A stretch of 64,000 nucleotides of DNA from Dyella tabacisoli (lineage in GTDB: Bacteria > Pseudomonadota > Gammaproteobacteria > Xanthomonadales > Rhodanobacteraceae): contig NZ_KZ857173.1 of assembly GCF_003350925.1 (NCBI RefSeq), positions 558,001-622,000 of the forward strand, in the 5' to 3' direction. A model generated the notes under the pieces. That model ran no database searches, had not been told where the DNA came from, and saw only the letters and a program-made list of their open reading frames with translations. Of the stretch, positions 52,275-60,241 are shown piece after piece. Each line of letters begins with the position of its first letter. The stretch's first letter is position 1. Both the position numbers and the translations under genes were made by a program.

Positions 52275-53177
52275 TCACCCTACGGCCGGTTGCCGCCATT
52301 GCGCCGTGGCAACGATGCCGACAGCCACGATGACCAGCGCCAATCCCACCATCTGCGGTGGATTGATCGACTCGCCCAGCACCACGGCGGACAGGATCAC
52401 CGCCGCGATGGGAGCTATCGCTGTGAACGCGGACGCCTCCATCGCACCAGCCCGCGCCGTGCCTGCATACCAGAGCCAGAAGCCGCCTACGGTCGGAATC
52501 AGCGCGTAATAAATCACCGCCTCATAGGCTGAGGCCGGAACCGTCGTCAGCGTCGGATGTTGCTCCAGCAGCGCAGGAACTATCGATACCGCAAGACCCA
52601 GCCCGGTCATCGTGGTCGCCAAGGCAAGCGGAGGCAGGGGTTGGCGCAAGCGCTTGTTGAGCAGAATAAACACGCTCTCGCAGACCACCGCCAGGAGGAT
52701 AAGCAGGTTGCCTAGTAGCGATCGCTGCACGCCACCGCCGGCCTGCGGCGACGCCATCGTCACCACCAGCACTCCGATGGTCGCCAGCGCAATCGCCAGC
52801 AGCAACCTTGGGGTGGGCCGCTCGCGCAACAGTATGACAATCAGCAAGGCAGCCACGGCCGGAAGCGTGCCGAGGAGAATGCCCGCATCGGCACCGGTGG
52901 TTAGTTGTGTGCCTGTCACCAGCAAGACGGTATAACCCACACTGCCGGCGCCGGCCTGAGCGAGCAACAGCAGGCCGTCGCCAAGGCTGGGACGCGGCCA
53001 GGGCGTGCGGGTCAACATCATCAGCGGCACAAAGGCACACAGTGCGATCGCGAAGCGCAGCGCGGTTGCAGTGAATGGGGCAAGTTCCGCCCCGATCGCC
53101 TTGCTCGCGACCACCGTGCTTCCCACGGTAACCATGGCCGCGGCCATGCATAGGTATCCGAAAAGTCTGGGGTGCAT
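52275..53177 (-). CDS. DMT-superfamily (EamA) transporter
   Basis: 300 residues with ten hydrophobic segments in two EamA repeats. The first repeat starts LFGYLCMAAAMVTVGSTVVA and has FTATALRFAIALCAFVPLMM. The second has LLILLAVVCESVFILLNKRL and ends APIAAVILSAVVLGESINPP. Members export metabolites such as amino acids or are of unknown substrate. It lies 75 bases downstream of an AraC-type regulator gene on the same strand. A GAACAGGCTCT-type motif lies five bases before its ATG. Confidence 0.88.
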   Translation of the reverse strand: MHPRLFGYLCMAAAMVTVGSTVVASKAIGAELAPFTATALRFAIALCAFVPLMMLTRTPWPRPSLGDGLLLLAQAGAGSVGYTVLLVTGTQLTTGADAGILLGTLPAVAALLIVILLRERPTPRLLLAIALATIGVLVVTMASPQAGGGVQRSLLGNLLILLAVVCESVFILLNKRLRQPLPPLALATTMTGLGLAVSIVPALLEQHPTLTTVPASAYEAVIYYALIPTVGGFWLWYAGTARAGAMEASAFTAIAPIAAVILSAVVLGESINPPQMVGLALVIVAVGIVATAQWRQPAVG

Positions 53178-53180
53178 CGT

Positions 53181-53191
53181 CAGAGCCTGTT
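53181..53191 (-). repeat. GAACAGGCTCT-family motif at the DMT transporter start
   Basis: The minus strand reads AACAGGCTCTG, ending three bases before the ATG at 53177, so it occupies the ribosome-binding position. The orientation is the same as in the other sense copies. The base before AACAGG is T rather than G. Confidence 0.45.
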
Positions 53192-53252
53192 ATGGACAGG
53201 CGCACACAGTGCTCCGCCCGGCACGGCTGGTCTTGGACGAAATTGCAGGCGT

Positions 53253-54056
53253 TCAACCGGTAGCGTAACGCCCCGGCGACACACCCATCTGACGACTGAA
53301 ATGCCGCGTCAAATGGCTTTGATCGACAAAGCCGACAGCGGCGGCCACCTCGGCCAGCGGCAGGCCACGCAGAATCATCCGTCTTGCCATGGCAATACGC
53401 TGCTGTAGTAAATAGGCGTGCGGAGGCAGGCCAAGCTCACGCGAGAAATGGCGCAGCAATTGAAACCGGCTCAAGCCCGCATCGCTGGCTAGCTGAGCTA
53501 GCGAGAGCGAGGCGGCGAGATCGGCGTGAATGCGCTCCTTTGCGCGACGGACTACGCCACTCTCCCGTATTGGCACACGGGCGGAAGCATGCGGCGCCTT
53601 TATCCCAGGCAGATAAGCCGCAAGCTGAAACAGCGCTGCCTCCGATGCCAGCGTGGAGCCTCCCGTGATGGCATCGGCAAATGCAGCGTCGAAAAGTGAA
53701 CGCAAGCGATGATCCGTCGCCACCGCCGCGGCGAAACTGAAAGGCAGTGATTGACCCTCGCCTATATCAGCCAACACATCCAACAGCAGCGCGGGATCGA
53801 AATAAAGCATGCGCCATGTGCGCGGCGCGCCACCCACCGCCCAGCCGTCATGGACCTCACCCGGATTGACGAAGATAAGACTGCCCGGCCCCGCCTCCAC
53901 CGGCCCCGCATCGCCCGCAGACGCATGGCCGCCGGCATCGACGACGCCGATGCCGTATTGATCGTGCGTGTGGCGCGGAAATGCGCGCGCGCTGCTCGCC
54001 AGCATGGCCATTTGGCCATCCAACTGTGTCTGGCGATAGCGCACCTGGTGATGCAT
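53253..54056 (-). CDS. AraC-family transcriptional regulator with cupin sensor
   Basis: 267 residues from the ATG at 54056, chosen because GGAAG lies six bases upstream; ATG codons at 54086 and 54089 lack one. The N-terminal cupin has FPRHTHDQYGIGVVDAGGH and SLIFVNPGEVHDG. The C-terminal double helix-turn-helix has LAQLASDAGLSRFQLLRHFS and EVAAAVGFVDQSHLTRHFS. This layout is common for regulators of the adjacent transporter, here EamA. It is divergent from the multicopper oxidase gene. Confidence 0.88.
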   Translation of the reverse strand: MHHQVRYRQTQLDGQMAMLASSARAFPRHTHDQYGIGVVDAGGHASAGDAGPVEAGPGSLIFVNPGEVHDGWAVGGAPRTWRMLYFDPALLLDVLADIGEGQSLPFSFAAAVATDHRLRSLFDAAFADAITGGSTLASEAALFQLAAYLPGIKAPHASARVPIRESGVVRRAKERIHADLAASLSLAQLASDAGLSRFQLLRHFSRELGLPPHAYLLQQRIAMARRMILRGLPLAEVAAAVGFVDQSHLTRHFSRQMGVSPGRYATG

Positions 54057-54142
54057 GTAAGGCTTCCAAGCTCCGATGGCGGCCATCATCACAAATCTGC
54101 TGGCCGATTGAACGTATCCCAACGTGAAATCCCGACGGTAGT

Positions 54143-54160
54143 CTGCCACATGACTGTCAT
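54143..54160 (+). promoter_or_regulatory. Pho box upstream of the multicopper oxidase gene
   Basis: CTGCCAC-ATGA-CTGTCAT matches the PhoB half-site consensus at six of seven and seven of seven positions with the correct 4-base spacer. It is 28 bases before the ATG at 54188. A possible -10 (TAGGGT) follows 10 bases later. It also lies 87 bases before the divergent AraC start. Confidence 0.65.
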
Positions 54161-54187
54161 ATGGGTTGCCTAGGGTGACCCGATGAC

Positions 54188-55864
54188 ATGCGTATATCGT
54201 TGCCACCGTTTATGACGCTCTCGCGTCGTCGCTTCCTGCGTGGCGCCGGCAGCCTTGTTGCGGCATATACCCTTGCCGATGCGCTGCGTCTGGCGCGCGC
54301 TGACACCATGTCGATGACCATGCCCGCCCGCATGACCGCACCGACGCTGGCGGCACCCAAAGAGCCGCTGCTCAATCCGACGTCGCTGACCCGCTTTGTC
54401 GATCGGTTGCCGATACCGCCGACCGCCCACGCCGCCGGCAAACGTGCGCATCCTGCTTATCCCGATCGAATGCTGCCTTACTACCGCATGGAGATGCGCG
54501 CCTTCAAAGCACGCCTGCACCGTGATCTGCCGGCCACACCCCTATGGGGCTATAGCGGCCTGTCGCCGGGACCGACGATCGACACCATGCGCGGCGAGCC
54601 GCTGTTGATCGATTGGGTCAATGCACTGCCGACACAGCACTTTTTGCCGATCGATCACAATCTCCATGGCGCCGAACGCTCGCAGCCGGAAGTGCGTGTA
54701 GTGACCCATGTGCATGGCGCACGAGTGCCGGCAGCCAGCGATGGTTACCCCGAAGACGGGTACGCACCCGGTCACTCGGCGCTGTATCACTATCCCAGCG
54801 CGCAGGATGCGGCCACGCTCTGGTATCACGACCACGCCATGGGCATAACCCGGCTCAATATCTACGCTGGGTTGTTCGGTACATTTATCGTTCGCGATGC
54901 CGAGGAGCAGGCGCTCGGCCTGCCATCGGGCGACTTCGACCTGCCGCTGATCTTGTGCGATCGGCTGATTGCGAAAGACGGCCAGCTTTACTACCCGGTA
55001 TCGGACGATCCATCGGCACCGTGGGTCACCGAGTGCCACGGGAATGCCGTGCTATGCAACGGCAAGCTATATCCCTATCTCGACGTCGAGCCACGGCGTT
55101 ATCGGCTACGCCTAATCAATGTGGCAAATACGAGCTTCTTCGACCTGTCGTTATCGCATGAGGTGCCGTTCAAGCAGATCGGTAGCGATCAAGGGCTGTT
55201 GCCAGTGCCGTTGACGCGATCACGTATCGAGCTCTATCCGGCCGAACGCGCTGACGTGGTGGTGGATTTCAGCGATATGGCAGGGCAGTCGGTGCAATTG
55301 CATCATCGATCCGAAGCCATCATGGAATTTCGCGTGCACGACCATGAGAGACGCGATACCTCCGCGCTACCGGCAACGCTGCGCAGCATAAAGCGTATCG
55401 ATCCGGCCAGCGCCGTGCGCGATCGCGTACTGACGCTTGGCGAGCTCGATGATGCCAACGGCAATGCGATGGCGATGCTGCTCGGCGGCAAACGCTGGTC
55501 GGACCCGGTTACTGAAGACCCGCGGCAAAACAGCATCGAGACATGGAGTTTCGTCAACCTCACCGGCGATGCGCATCCGATCCATTTGCACCTGGTGCGT
55601 TTTCAGGTGATCGATCGACGCCCCTTCGATCTGTTCGCCTGGAACGCCGACCGCACCCTCAAATTCACCGGCCCCGCTCAGCTACCACCGCCCCATGAAG
55701 CAGGCTGGAAAGACACCGTGCGCGCCGACCCTGGCATGGTCACGCGTATCGCGATGCACTTCGAGGGCGAGCCCGGCCGCTACGTGTGGCACTGCCATTT
55801 TCTCGAACACGAAGACAACGACATGATGCGGCCCTATCAATTGCTGCCGGAGCAGACCGGGTAA
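54188..55864 (+). CDS. Tat-exported multicopper oxidase
   Basis: 558 residues (or 550 from the ATG at 54212). The Tat motif is SRRRFLRGAG. Copper motifs are complete: THVHGARVP, LWYHDHAMGITRL, HPIHLHLVRF and WHCHFLEHEDNDMM, giving T1 and T2/T3 sites. The arrangement resembles CotA/bilirubin-oxidase-like laccases more than CueO, since no Met-rich copper loop is seen, apart from a Met-rich start (SMTMPARM). No good ribosome site is visible at either ATG, and the closeness of the Pho box suggests a very short leader. The substrate is unknown. Confidence 0.9.
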   Translation: MRISLPPFMTLSRRRFLRGAGSLVAAYTLADALRLARADTMSMTMPARMTAPTLAAPKEPLLNPTSLTRFVDRLPIPPTAHAAGKRAHPAYPDRMLPYYRMEMRAFKARLHRDLPATPLWGYSGLSPGPTIDTMRGEPLLIDWVNALPTQHFLPIDHNLHGAERSQPEVRVVTHVHGARVPAASDGYPEDGYAPGHSALYHYPSAQDAATLWYHDHAMGITRLNIYAGLFGTFIVRDAEEQALGLPSGDFDLPLILCDRLIAKDGQLYYPVSDDPSAPWVTECHGNAVLCNGKLYPYLDVEPRRYRLRLINVANTSFFDLSLSHEVPFKQIGSDQGLLPVPLTRSRIELYPAERADVVVDFSDMAGQSVQLHHRSEAIMEFRVHDHERRDTSALPATLRSIKRIDPASAVRDRVLTLGELDDANGNAMAMLLGGKRWSDPVTEDPRQNSIETWSFVNLTGDAHPIHLHLVRFQVIDRRPFDLFAWNADRTLKFTGPAQLPPPHEAGWKDTVRADPGMVTRIAMHFEGEPGRYVWHCHFLEHEDNDMMRPYQLLPEQTG

Positions 55865-55911
55865 CGCGACCGCACCAGTCGGCCCCCTCACCCCCTCCCA
55901 ACCTCCCCCTG

Positions 55912-56055
55912 CAAGCAGGGGGAGGGGCAAAAGCCAAAGCCCATCACGTCAACCTCAGCCAGCCCCCTCCCCTGCGTGCAGGGGAGGGTTGGGGAGGGGT
56001 ACGGGCTTGCGGCAAAACTCACCCCCTCCCAGCCTCCCCCTGCGAGCAGGGGAGG
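55912..56055. repeat. CCTCCCC palindromic repeats, copies 3-5
   Basis: Three stems lie in a row: CCTCCCCCTGC/GCAGGGGGAGG (55912-55935), CCCTCCCCTGC/GCAGGGGAGGG (55965-55988) and CCTCCCCCTGC/GCAGGGGAGG (56033-56055). Between them runs CACCCCCTCCCA. They match copies at 41409 and 46851. They follow the multicopper oxidase gene and may end its transcript. The whole 55865-56092 stretch holds no gene. Confidence 0.8.
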
Positions 56056-56092
56056 AGCAACAGCAACTGCGCTCTGTGCACAGGTTCTTACG

Positions 56093-56110
56093 CTGTCGCG
56101 ACACTGTCAT
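56093..56110 (+). promoter_or_regulatory. Pho box upstream of the phosphoesterase gene
   Basis: CTGTCGC-GACA-CTGTCAT has five of seven and seven of seven half-site matches with the 11-base period, and a further CTGTCGC at 56125-56131. It is 154 bases before the ATG at 56264. Phosphate-starvation control of a secreted phosphoesterase is well known in other bacteria. Confidence 0.7.
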
Positions 56111-56263
56111 CACACCTACCCGCACTGTCGCGTCCTTGCCAACGCACCGTCATCTACGCGGGCCAGACTGCCGATGGTTTGCAAGCCCACACCGCTTGTA
56201 AACCAAGAATCAGGGGGAACACTCGATTGCAGTCTTCACAGGATTCCTGCAGGAGATCCAGTC

Positions 56264-58303
56264 ATGCCCATGTTTTCAGTTGGTACTCGGTTTAAACCTT
56301 TCGCCATTGGCGTACTCGCAGCCAGCCTTGCTGGTGTGGTGAGCGCGCAAAGCACGTCACCCGATAAAGACGCCAGCTTCCGCCAGAACGTACCGGCGGC
56401 CACCCAAAACCATCGCATCGCTTTACCCGGTGGCGTTGTCACATTGCATCGCCCCGATGACGGCGACGATCGCAGCAATCGCACACGTACTCCGATCAAA
56501 CACGTGATTCTGCTGATCGGTGAGAACCGCACCTTCGACCATGTTTTTGCCACCTACACACCACCATCGGGGCAACACGTGCATAACCTGTTGTCGCAGG
56601 GCATCGTCAACGCCGATGGCACACCGGGCCCGAATGTTGCCGCCGCACGTCAGTGGCAGGCATCCAACACCGGTGCATATGCAAGCGCGCCCACACATAC
56701 TTCGCCGTACACGCTACTGCCAAAGATGAATACCGGCGGTGCGCCGACTCAGCCTTATTTCGCCTCGGCCGCACAGGCTGCGGCTATCGAACCAGGCTTG
56801 CCCGCGGCTGCCTATAGCGAACTGGCCGAGGGTGGCACCGGCCTGCCTAACCACGTTATCGATACGCGTTTCCCGGCGAATTTGCCGAATGCGCCAGTCG
56901 ATATGCATGCCTCGATCAGCTACAACGACTACGCCAACAGTCCGGTGCACCGCTTCTTTCAGATGTGGCAACAACTGGATTGCAGCATCGAGGCGGCGAC
57001 GCCGAAAAATCCCAGCGGTTGCCGCAACGATCTTTTCCCGTGGGTCGAAACCAGCATCGGCGCCGGCAACAACGGTGCAAAGCAACCAGCCAACTTCACC
57101 GAGCAAAGCACCGGCGAAGGCTCTACCGCGATGCAGTTTCTCAATATGGCCAAAGGCGATGCACCCTACTTCGCCGAGCTGGCCCGTACCTACGCATTGA
57201 GCGACAACTTTCACCAATCGGTGATGGGCGGCACCGGCGCCAATCACATCATGCTCGGCTTCGGTAATTTGATTTATTACGCCGATGCGCAGGGCAACCC
57301 GATTACGCCACCGAGCAATCAGATCGAAAATCCAGACATCCAGCCAGGCACCAATAATTGGTATGTGCAGGATGGTTACGGCGGCGGCTCCTACGTCAAC
57401 TGCGCCGATGACAAGCAGCCGGGCGTAGCCTCGGTAAAGGGCTATCTGCGCTCGCTGCCGTACCGCACCTTCCGCGGCACCGATTGCAAACCCAGCGCCT
57501 ATTATCTGGTCAATAACTACAACCCTGGCTATCTCGGCGATGGCACGCCGGCCCCGCTGGGTGCGGACCAGTTCACCATCCCGCCCTCCAGGCAAGACAA
57601 CCTTGCGCTGCTGCTGCATCGCCATCACGTGAGCTGGAAGTACTACGGCGAAGGCTGGGGCAACGGCAAGGAAGATGGCGAGGCCGGCACCTTCTGCAAT
57701 ATCTGCAATCCGTTTCTTTATTCGACGCAGGTGATGACCAACCCAGAGCTGCGCAAGAACAACCAGGACATCAACGACCTCTACAACGACATCCAGAACG
57801 ATACGCTGCCGGCGGTATCCATCGCCAAGCCCGATGGCATTCTGGACGGCCATCCGGCATCGTCCAAGCTCGGATTGTTCGAAGGCTATGTGCAGAAGAT
57901 CGTCGAAATGGCTAAAGCCAACCCGAAGGTATGGAACGACACCGTCATTATGGTGACCTTCGACGAGGGCGGCGGTTACTGGGACTCGGGCTATGTGCAA
58001 CCGATCGACTTCTTCGGCGACGGCTCACGCATCCCGTTGCTGGTGGTCTCGCGTTACTCCGAAGGCGGCCGTGTCGTGCACACTTACTACGACCATGTCT
58101 CCTTCGACAAATTCGTCGAGGCCAACTGGGGCCTGCACGAAACGATCTCGGCACGCAGCCGCGACAACCTGCCCAACCCGATCGCGCGTCGCGAAAATCC
58201 CTACGTGCCAGTCAATGCGCCGGCCATCGGCAATTTGATGAACATGTTCGATTTCGGCGACTTCCACGCTTCGAATGAAGCGAACGACGAAACGCAAGAC
58301 TGA
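56264..58303 (+). CDS. Secreted phosphoesterase (acid phosphatase / phospholipase C superfamily)
   Basis: 679 residues from the ATG at 56264, with AGGAG nine bases upstream. A Sec-type signal peptide (FAIGVLAASLAGVVSAQ) precedes the PF04185-type domain. Metal and catalytic motifs are ILLIGENRTFDHVFATY, FHQSVMGGTGANHIMLGFG, DTVIMVTFDEGGGYWDS and YDHVSFDKFVEANWGL. It resembles AcpA acid phosphatases and nonhemolytic phospholipase C; the exact substrate is not settled. Four cysteines in the central part may form disulfides. A Pho box lies upstream and a terminator downstream. Confidence 0.9.
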   Translation: MPMFSVGTRFKPFAIGVLAASLAGVVSAQSTSPDKDASFRQNVPAATQNHRIALPGGVVTLHRPDDGDDRSNRTRTPIKHVILLIGENRTFDHVFATYTPPSGQHVHNLLSQGIVNADGTPGPNVAAARQWQASNTGAYASAPTHTSPYTLLPKMNTGGAPTQPYFASAAQAAAIEPGLPAAAYSELAEGGTGLPNHVIDTRFPANLPNAPVDMHASISYNDYANSPVHRFFQMWQQLDCSIEAATPKNPSGCRNDLFPWVETSIGAGNNGAKQPANFTEQSTGEGSTAMQFLNMAKGDAPYFAELARTYALSDNFHQSVMGGTGANHIMLGFGNLIYYADAQGNPITPPSNQIENPDIQPGTNNWYVQDGYGGGSYVNCADDKQPGVASVKGYLRSLPYRTFRGTDCKPSAYYLVNNYNPGYLGDGTPAPLGADQFTIPPSRQDNLALLLHRHHVSWKYYGEGWGNGKEDGEAGTFCNICNPFLYSTQVMTNPELRKNNQDINDLYNDIQNDTLPAVSIAKPDGILDGHPASSKLGLFEGYVQKIVEMAKANPKVWNDTVIMVTFDEGGGYWDSGYVQPIDFFGDGSRIPLLVVSRYSEGGRVVHTYYDHVSFDKFVEANWGLHETISARSRDNLPNPIARRENPYVPVNAPAIGNLMNMFDFGDFHASNEANDETQD

Positions 58304-58320
58304 GCATCAACAAGACCGCG

Positions 58321-58349
58321 CCCTGCCCGCTTCCTGCGGGCAGGGTTTT
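58321..58349 (+). terminator. Terminator of the phosphoesterase gene
   Basis: CCCTGCCCGC and GCGGGCAGGG form a perfect 10-bp stem with a TTCCT loop followed by TTTT, 17 bases past the stop. Confidence 0.9.
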
Positions 58350-58424
58350 CGTGTCAACGCTACGCACCTACAACGGCTCGCGGATAACGCTCCAATCATG
58401 CATCGCCTTACCCAGGATCACCGT

Positions 58425-58856
58425 GTGAATATCAGCAGCGCTGCGCTTGCCCTGCTTATCGCCTTCGGCCTGAGCTGCTCGCCGGGTCATGCCGACCCCG
58501 GCGATTTCAAGGCCATGCCCGGCTTATGGAAAACCGTCACCCACATCGTCAAGCAAGGTCAACCCGGGCAGCCAACGATACGTTGGCACTGTGAGGCCGA
58601 AGACATGGATCCCTGGATTGCCTTCGCAGATATCTCCGTTCCGAATATGTCATGTCAACGCAGCGACCAGCATCGCAGCAGCACCGCTCTCGCATGGATA
58701 GTGACTTGCCCCGGAGCCACGCCGATCAACGGCAAGGGCCGCGTCGATTTCGACTCCCCCGAGCATTACACCGCCAGCGTCACACTGCAGGATCGTGGTG
58801 AAGTGCTGCACATCGAAGGCAGCCGGCACGCGGCCTGCACCAGTCCAAGCGATTGA
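58425..58856 (+). CDS. DUF3617-like exported protein
   Basis: 143 residues from the GTG at 58425, with AGGA seven bases upstream; an ATG at 58398 is the alternative. A signal peptide (ALALLIAFGLSCSPGHA) precedes MPGLWKTVTHIVKQGQPG, the typical start of DUF3617 domains. Four cysteines are spread through the mature part (WHCEAED, MSCQRSD, VTCPGAT, AACTSPS), probably two disulfides. The function is unknown. It lies behind the phosphoesterase terminator and converges on the next small gene. Confidence 0.7.
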   Translation: MNISSAALALLIAFGLSCSPGHADPGDFKAMPGLWKTVTHIVKQGQPGQPTIRWHCEAEDMDPWIAFADISVPNMSCQRSDQHRSSTALAWIVTCPGATPINGKGRVDFDSPEHYTASVTLQDRGEVLHIEGSRHAACTSPSD

Positions 58857-58874
58857 TGGCAGACACCGCCATCG

Positions 58875-59213
58875 CTAAGGCGCATTGGCGGCCATGGTGT
58901 CTTTCGCATCCTGGCACTGCTTGAGCGTAGCGGCGATCAAATACGACTTGTCGCCGCTGGCATCGCATTGAAATTTTATCGTGCCGGTTTGGCTGTCGCC
59001 TTGCTCCCTACGGATGCAAGACTTGAAGCTCGCCACGAGCGCAGGAGTCATCTTGATGCACTTCACCGTATCGGGATCGGCATGCCAGTTGAAACCATAA
59101 CCGGTCACCTCGGCCCGATCCTTGATCTCCATATCCGCAGCCTGGGCGGCAACACCCCATAAGCACAGGCTTATACCCCACAGCACTCGATTGAATTTGC
59201 GCGAGATAACCAT
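58875..59213 (-). CDS. Small exported cysteine-containing protein
   Basis: 112 residues from the ATG at 59213, with AAGGGG upstream. A signal peptide (VLWGISLCLWGVAAQAAD) precedes a short mature part with four cysteines (VKCIKMT, KSCIRRE, FQCDASG, KQCQDAK). It is similar in style to DUF3617-type proteins but has no recognised family. It is likely periplasmic. It converges on the DUF3617-like gene, 18 bases apart. Confidence 0.65.
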   Translation of the reverse strand: MVISRKFNRVLWGISLCLWGVAAQAADMEIKDRAEVTGYGFNWHADPDTVKCIKMTPALVASFKSCIRREQGDSQTGTIKFQCDASGDKSYLIAATLKQCQDAKDTMAANAP

Positions 59214-59376
59214 GACCCACCCCTTCGCACCATTGGCGCGCCATCATATCGCTTGTGAATCGCCAACCATCGACGAGATCCAGATGTGATCCTTCGGCAA
59301 CAGCAAGAACGATCAAGCGCCACGGTGCCGGCGCGATTAAGCTGATTCGGCCTAATCCAATCGCTCACTTTCACTT

Positions 59377-60207
59377 ATGGCTGCTGCCGAAAAAGCGCTC
59401 TGGTACATCGAGAGTCACTTCCGCGAAGATTTGTCGCTCGCCGATATCGCGCGCATTGCCTGCGTGTCGCCCTACCACCTCGCTCGCCTGTTCCAGGCCA
59501 CGACCGGGTGGTCAGTCGTGCGGTACATGCGTGCCAGGCGTCTTACCGAAGCCGCTTACCTGCTGGCCGCGGGCGCCTCGGACATTCTCGATGTGGCACT
59601 GACATCGGGCTACGGCTCGCACGAAGCCTTTACCCGAGCGTTTCGCGACCAGTTCGGCATCACGCCCGACGAACTCCGGCAGCGGGGCCATGTGTCAGGC
59701 CTCGTACTGGTAGATCCCCTGCGGGCCGCCGACATGCCTACCATCGCTCTAGAAACGCCACGGATCGAACTCGGCCCTACGCAGCTCGTTGCCGGCCTGG
59801 GTTGCCGCTACAGCGACGCCACCACGCAAGGCATTCCCGCGCAATGGCAACGGCTCATGCTGTCACTACAGGGCTTCTCGATCGCGGGAAAAACCGCCTT
59901 CGGGGTGTTCTGCAACAGCGACGACGAAGGCAGTTACGAATACATCGCCGGTTACGACGTATCGAGCTTCTCTGGCTTGAATCCCGCCTGGAGCACGATC
60001 CGGCTGCCTGCGCGCCACTACGTCGTGGCGACACATCGCGGCCATATCTCGGCGATCCGCCGCACCTGGCAGACATTCACCGGTAGCTGGCTACCCGAAT
60101 CCGGGCTGGACGTTGCCGACGCACCTGACTTTGAGCGCTATGCCGCGGACTTCAATGCCGACACCGGCACTGGCACGGTCGAGATCTGGGTACCGCTGAA
60201 ATCTTGA
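59377..60207 (+). CDS. AraC-family regulator with a GyrI-like effector-binding domain
   Basis: 276 residues. The AraC DNA-binding part is N-terminal: LADIARIACVSPYHLARLFQ and VALTSGYGSHEAFTRAFR, then DQFGITPDELRQR. The C-terminal 150 residues form a GyrI-like (SOUL/effector-binding) domain with FGVFCNSDDEGSYEYIAGYDV and GTGTVEIWVPLKS. This domain order is that of Rob/SoxS-type or MarA-like multi-effector regulators. It lies 34 bases before the hydrolase gene and probably controls it. Confidence 0.9.
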   Translation: MAAAEKALWYIESHFREDLSLADIARIACVSPYHLARLFQATTGWSVVRYMRARRLTEAAYLLAAGASDILDVALTSGYGSHEAFTRAFRDQFGITPDELRQRGHVSGLVLVDPLRAADMPTIALETPRIELGPTQLVAGLGCRYSDATTQGIPAQWQRLMLSLQGFSIAGKTAFGVFCNSDDEGSYEYIAGYDVSSFSGLNPAWSTIRLPARHYVVATHRGHISAIRRTWQTFTGSWLPESGLDVADAPDFERYAADFNADTGTGTVEIWVPLKS

Positions 60208-60241
60208 TGAGAACCTTGATGAAAAGGATGGGGGAGTGAAT

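Noticed and set aside
54188-55864. CueO-type copper-resistance oxidase with cop operon
   Set aside because: No copper exporter, copper regulator or Met-rich loop is present nearby, and the upstream site is a Pho box.
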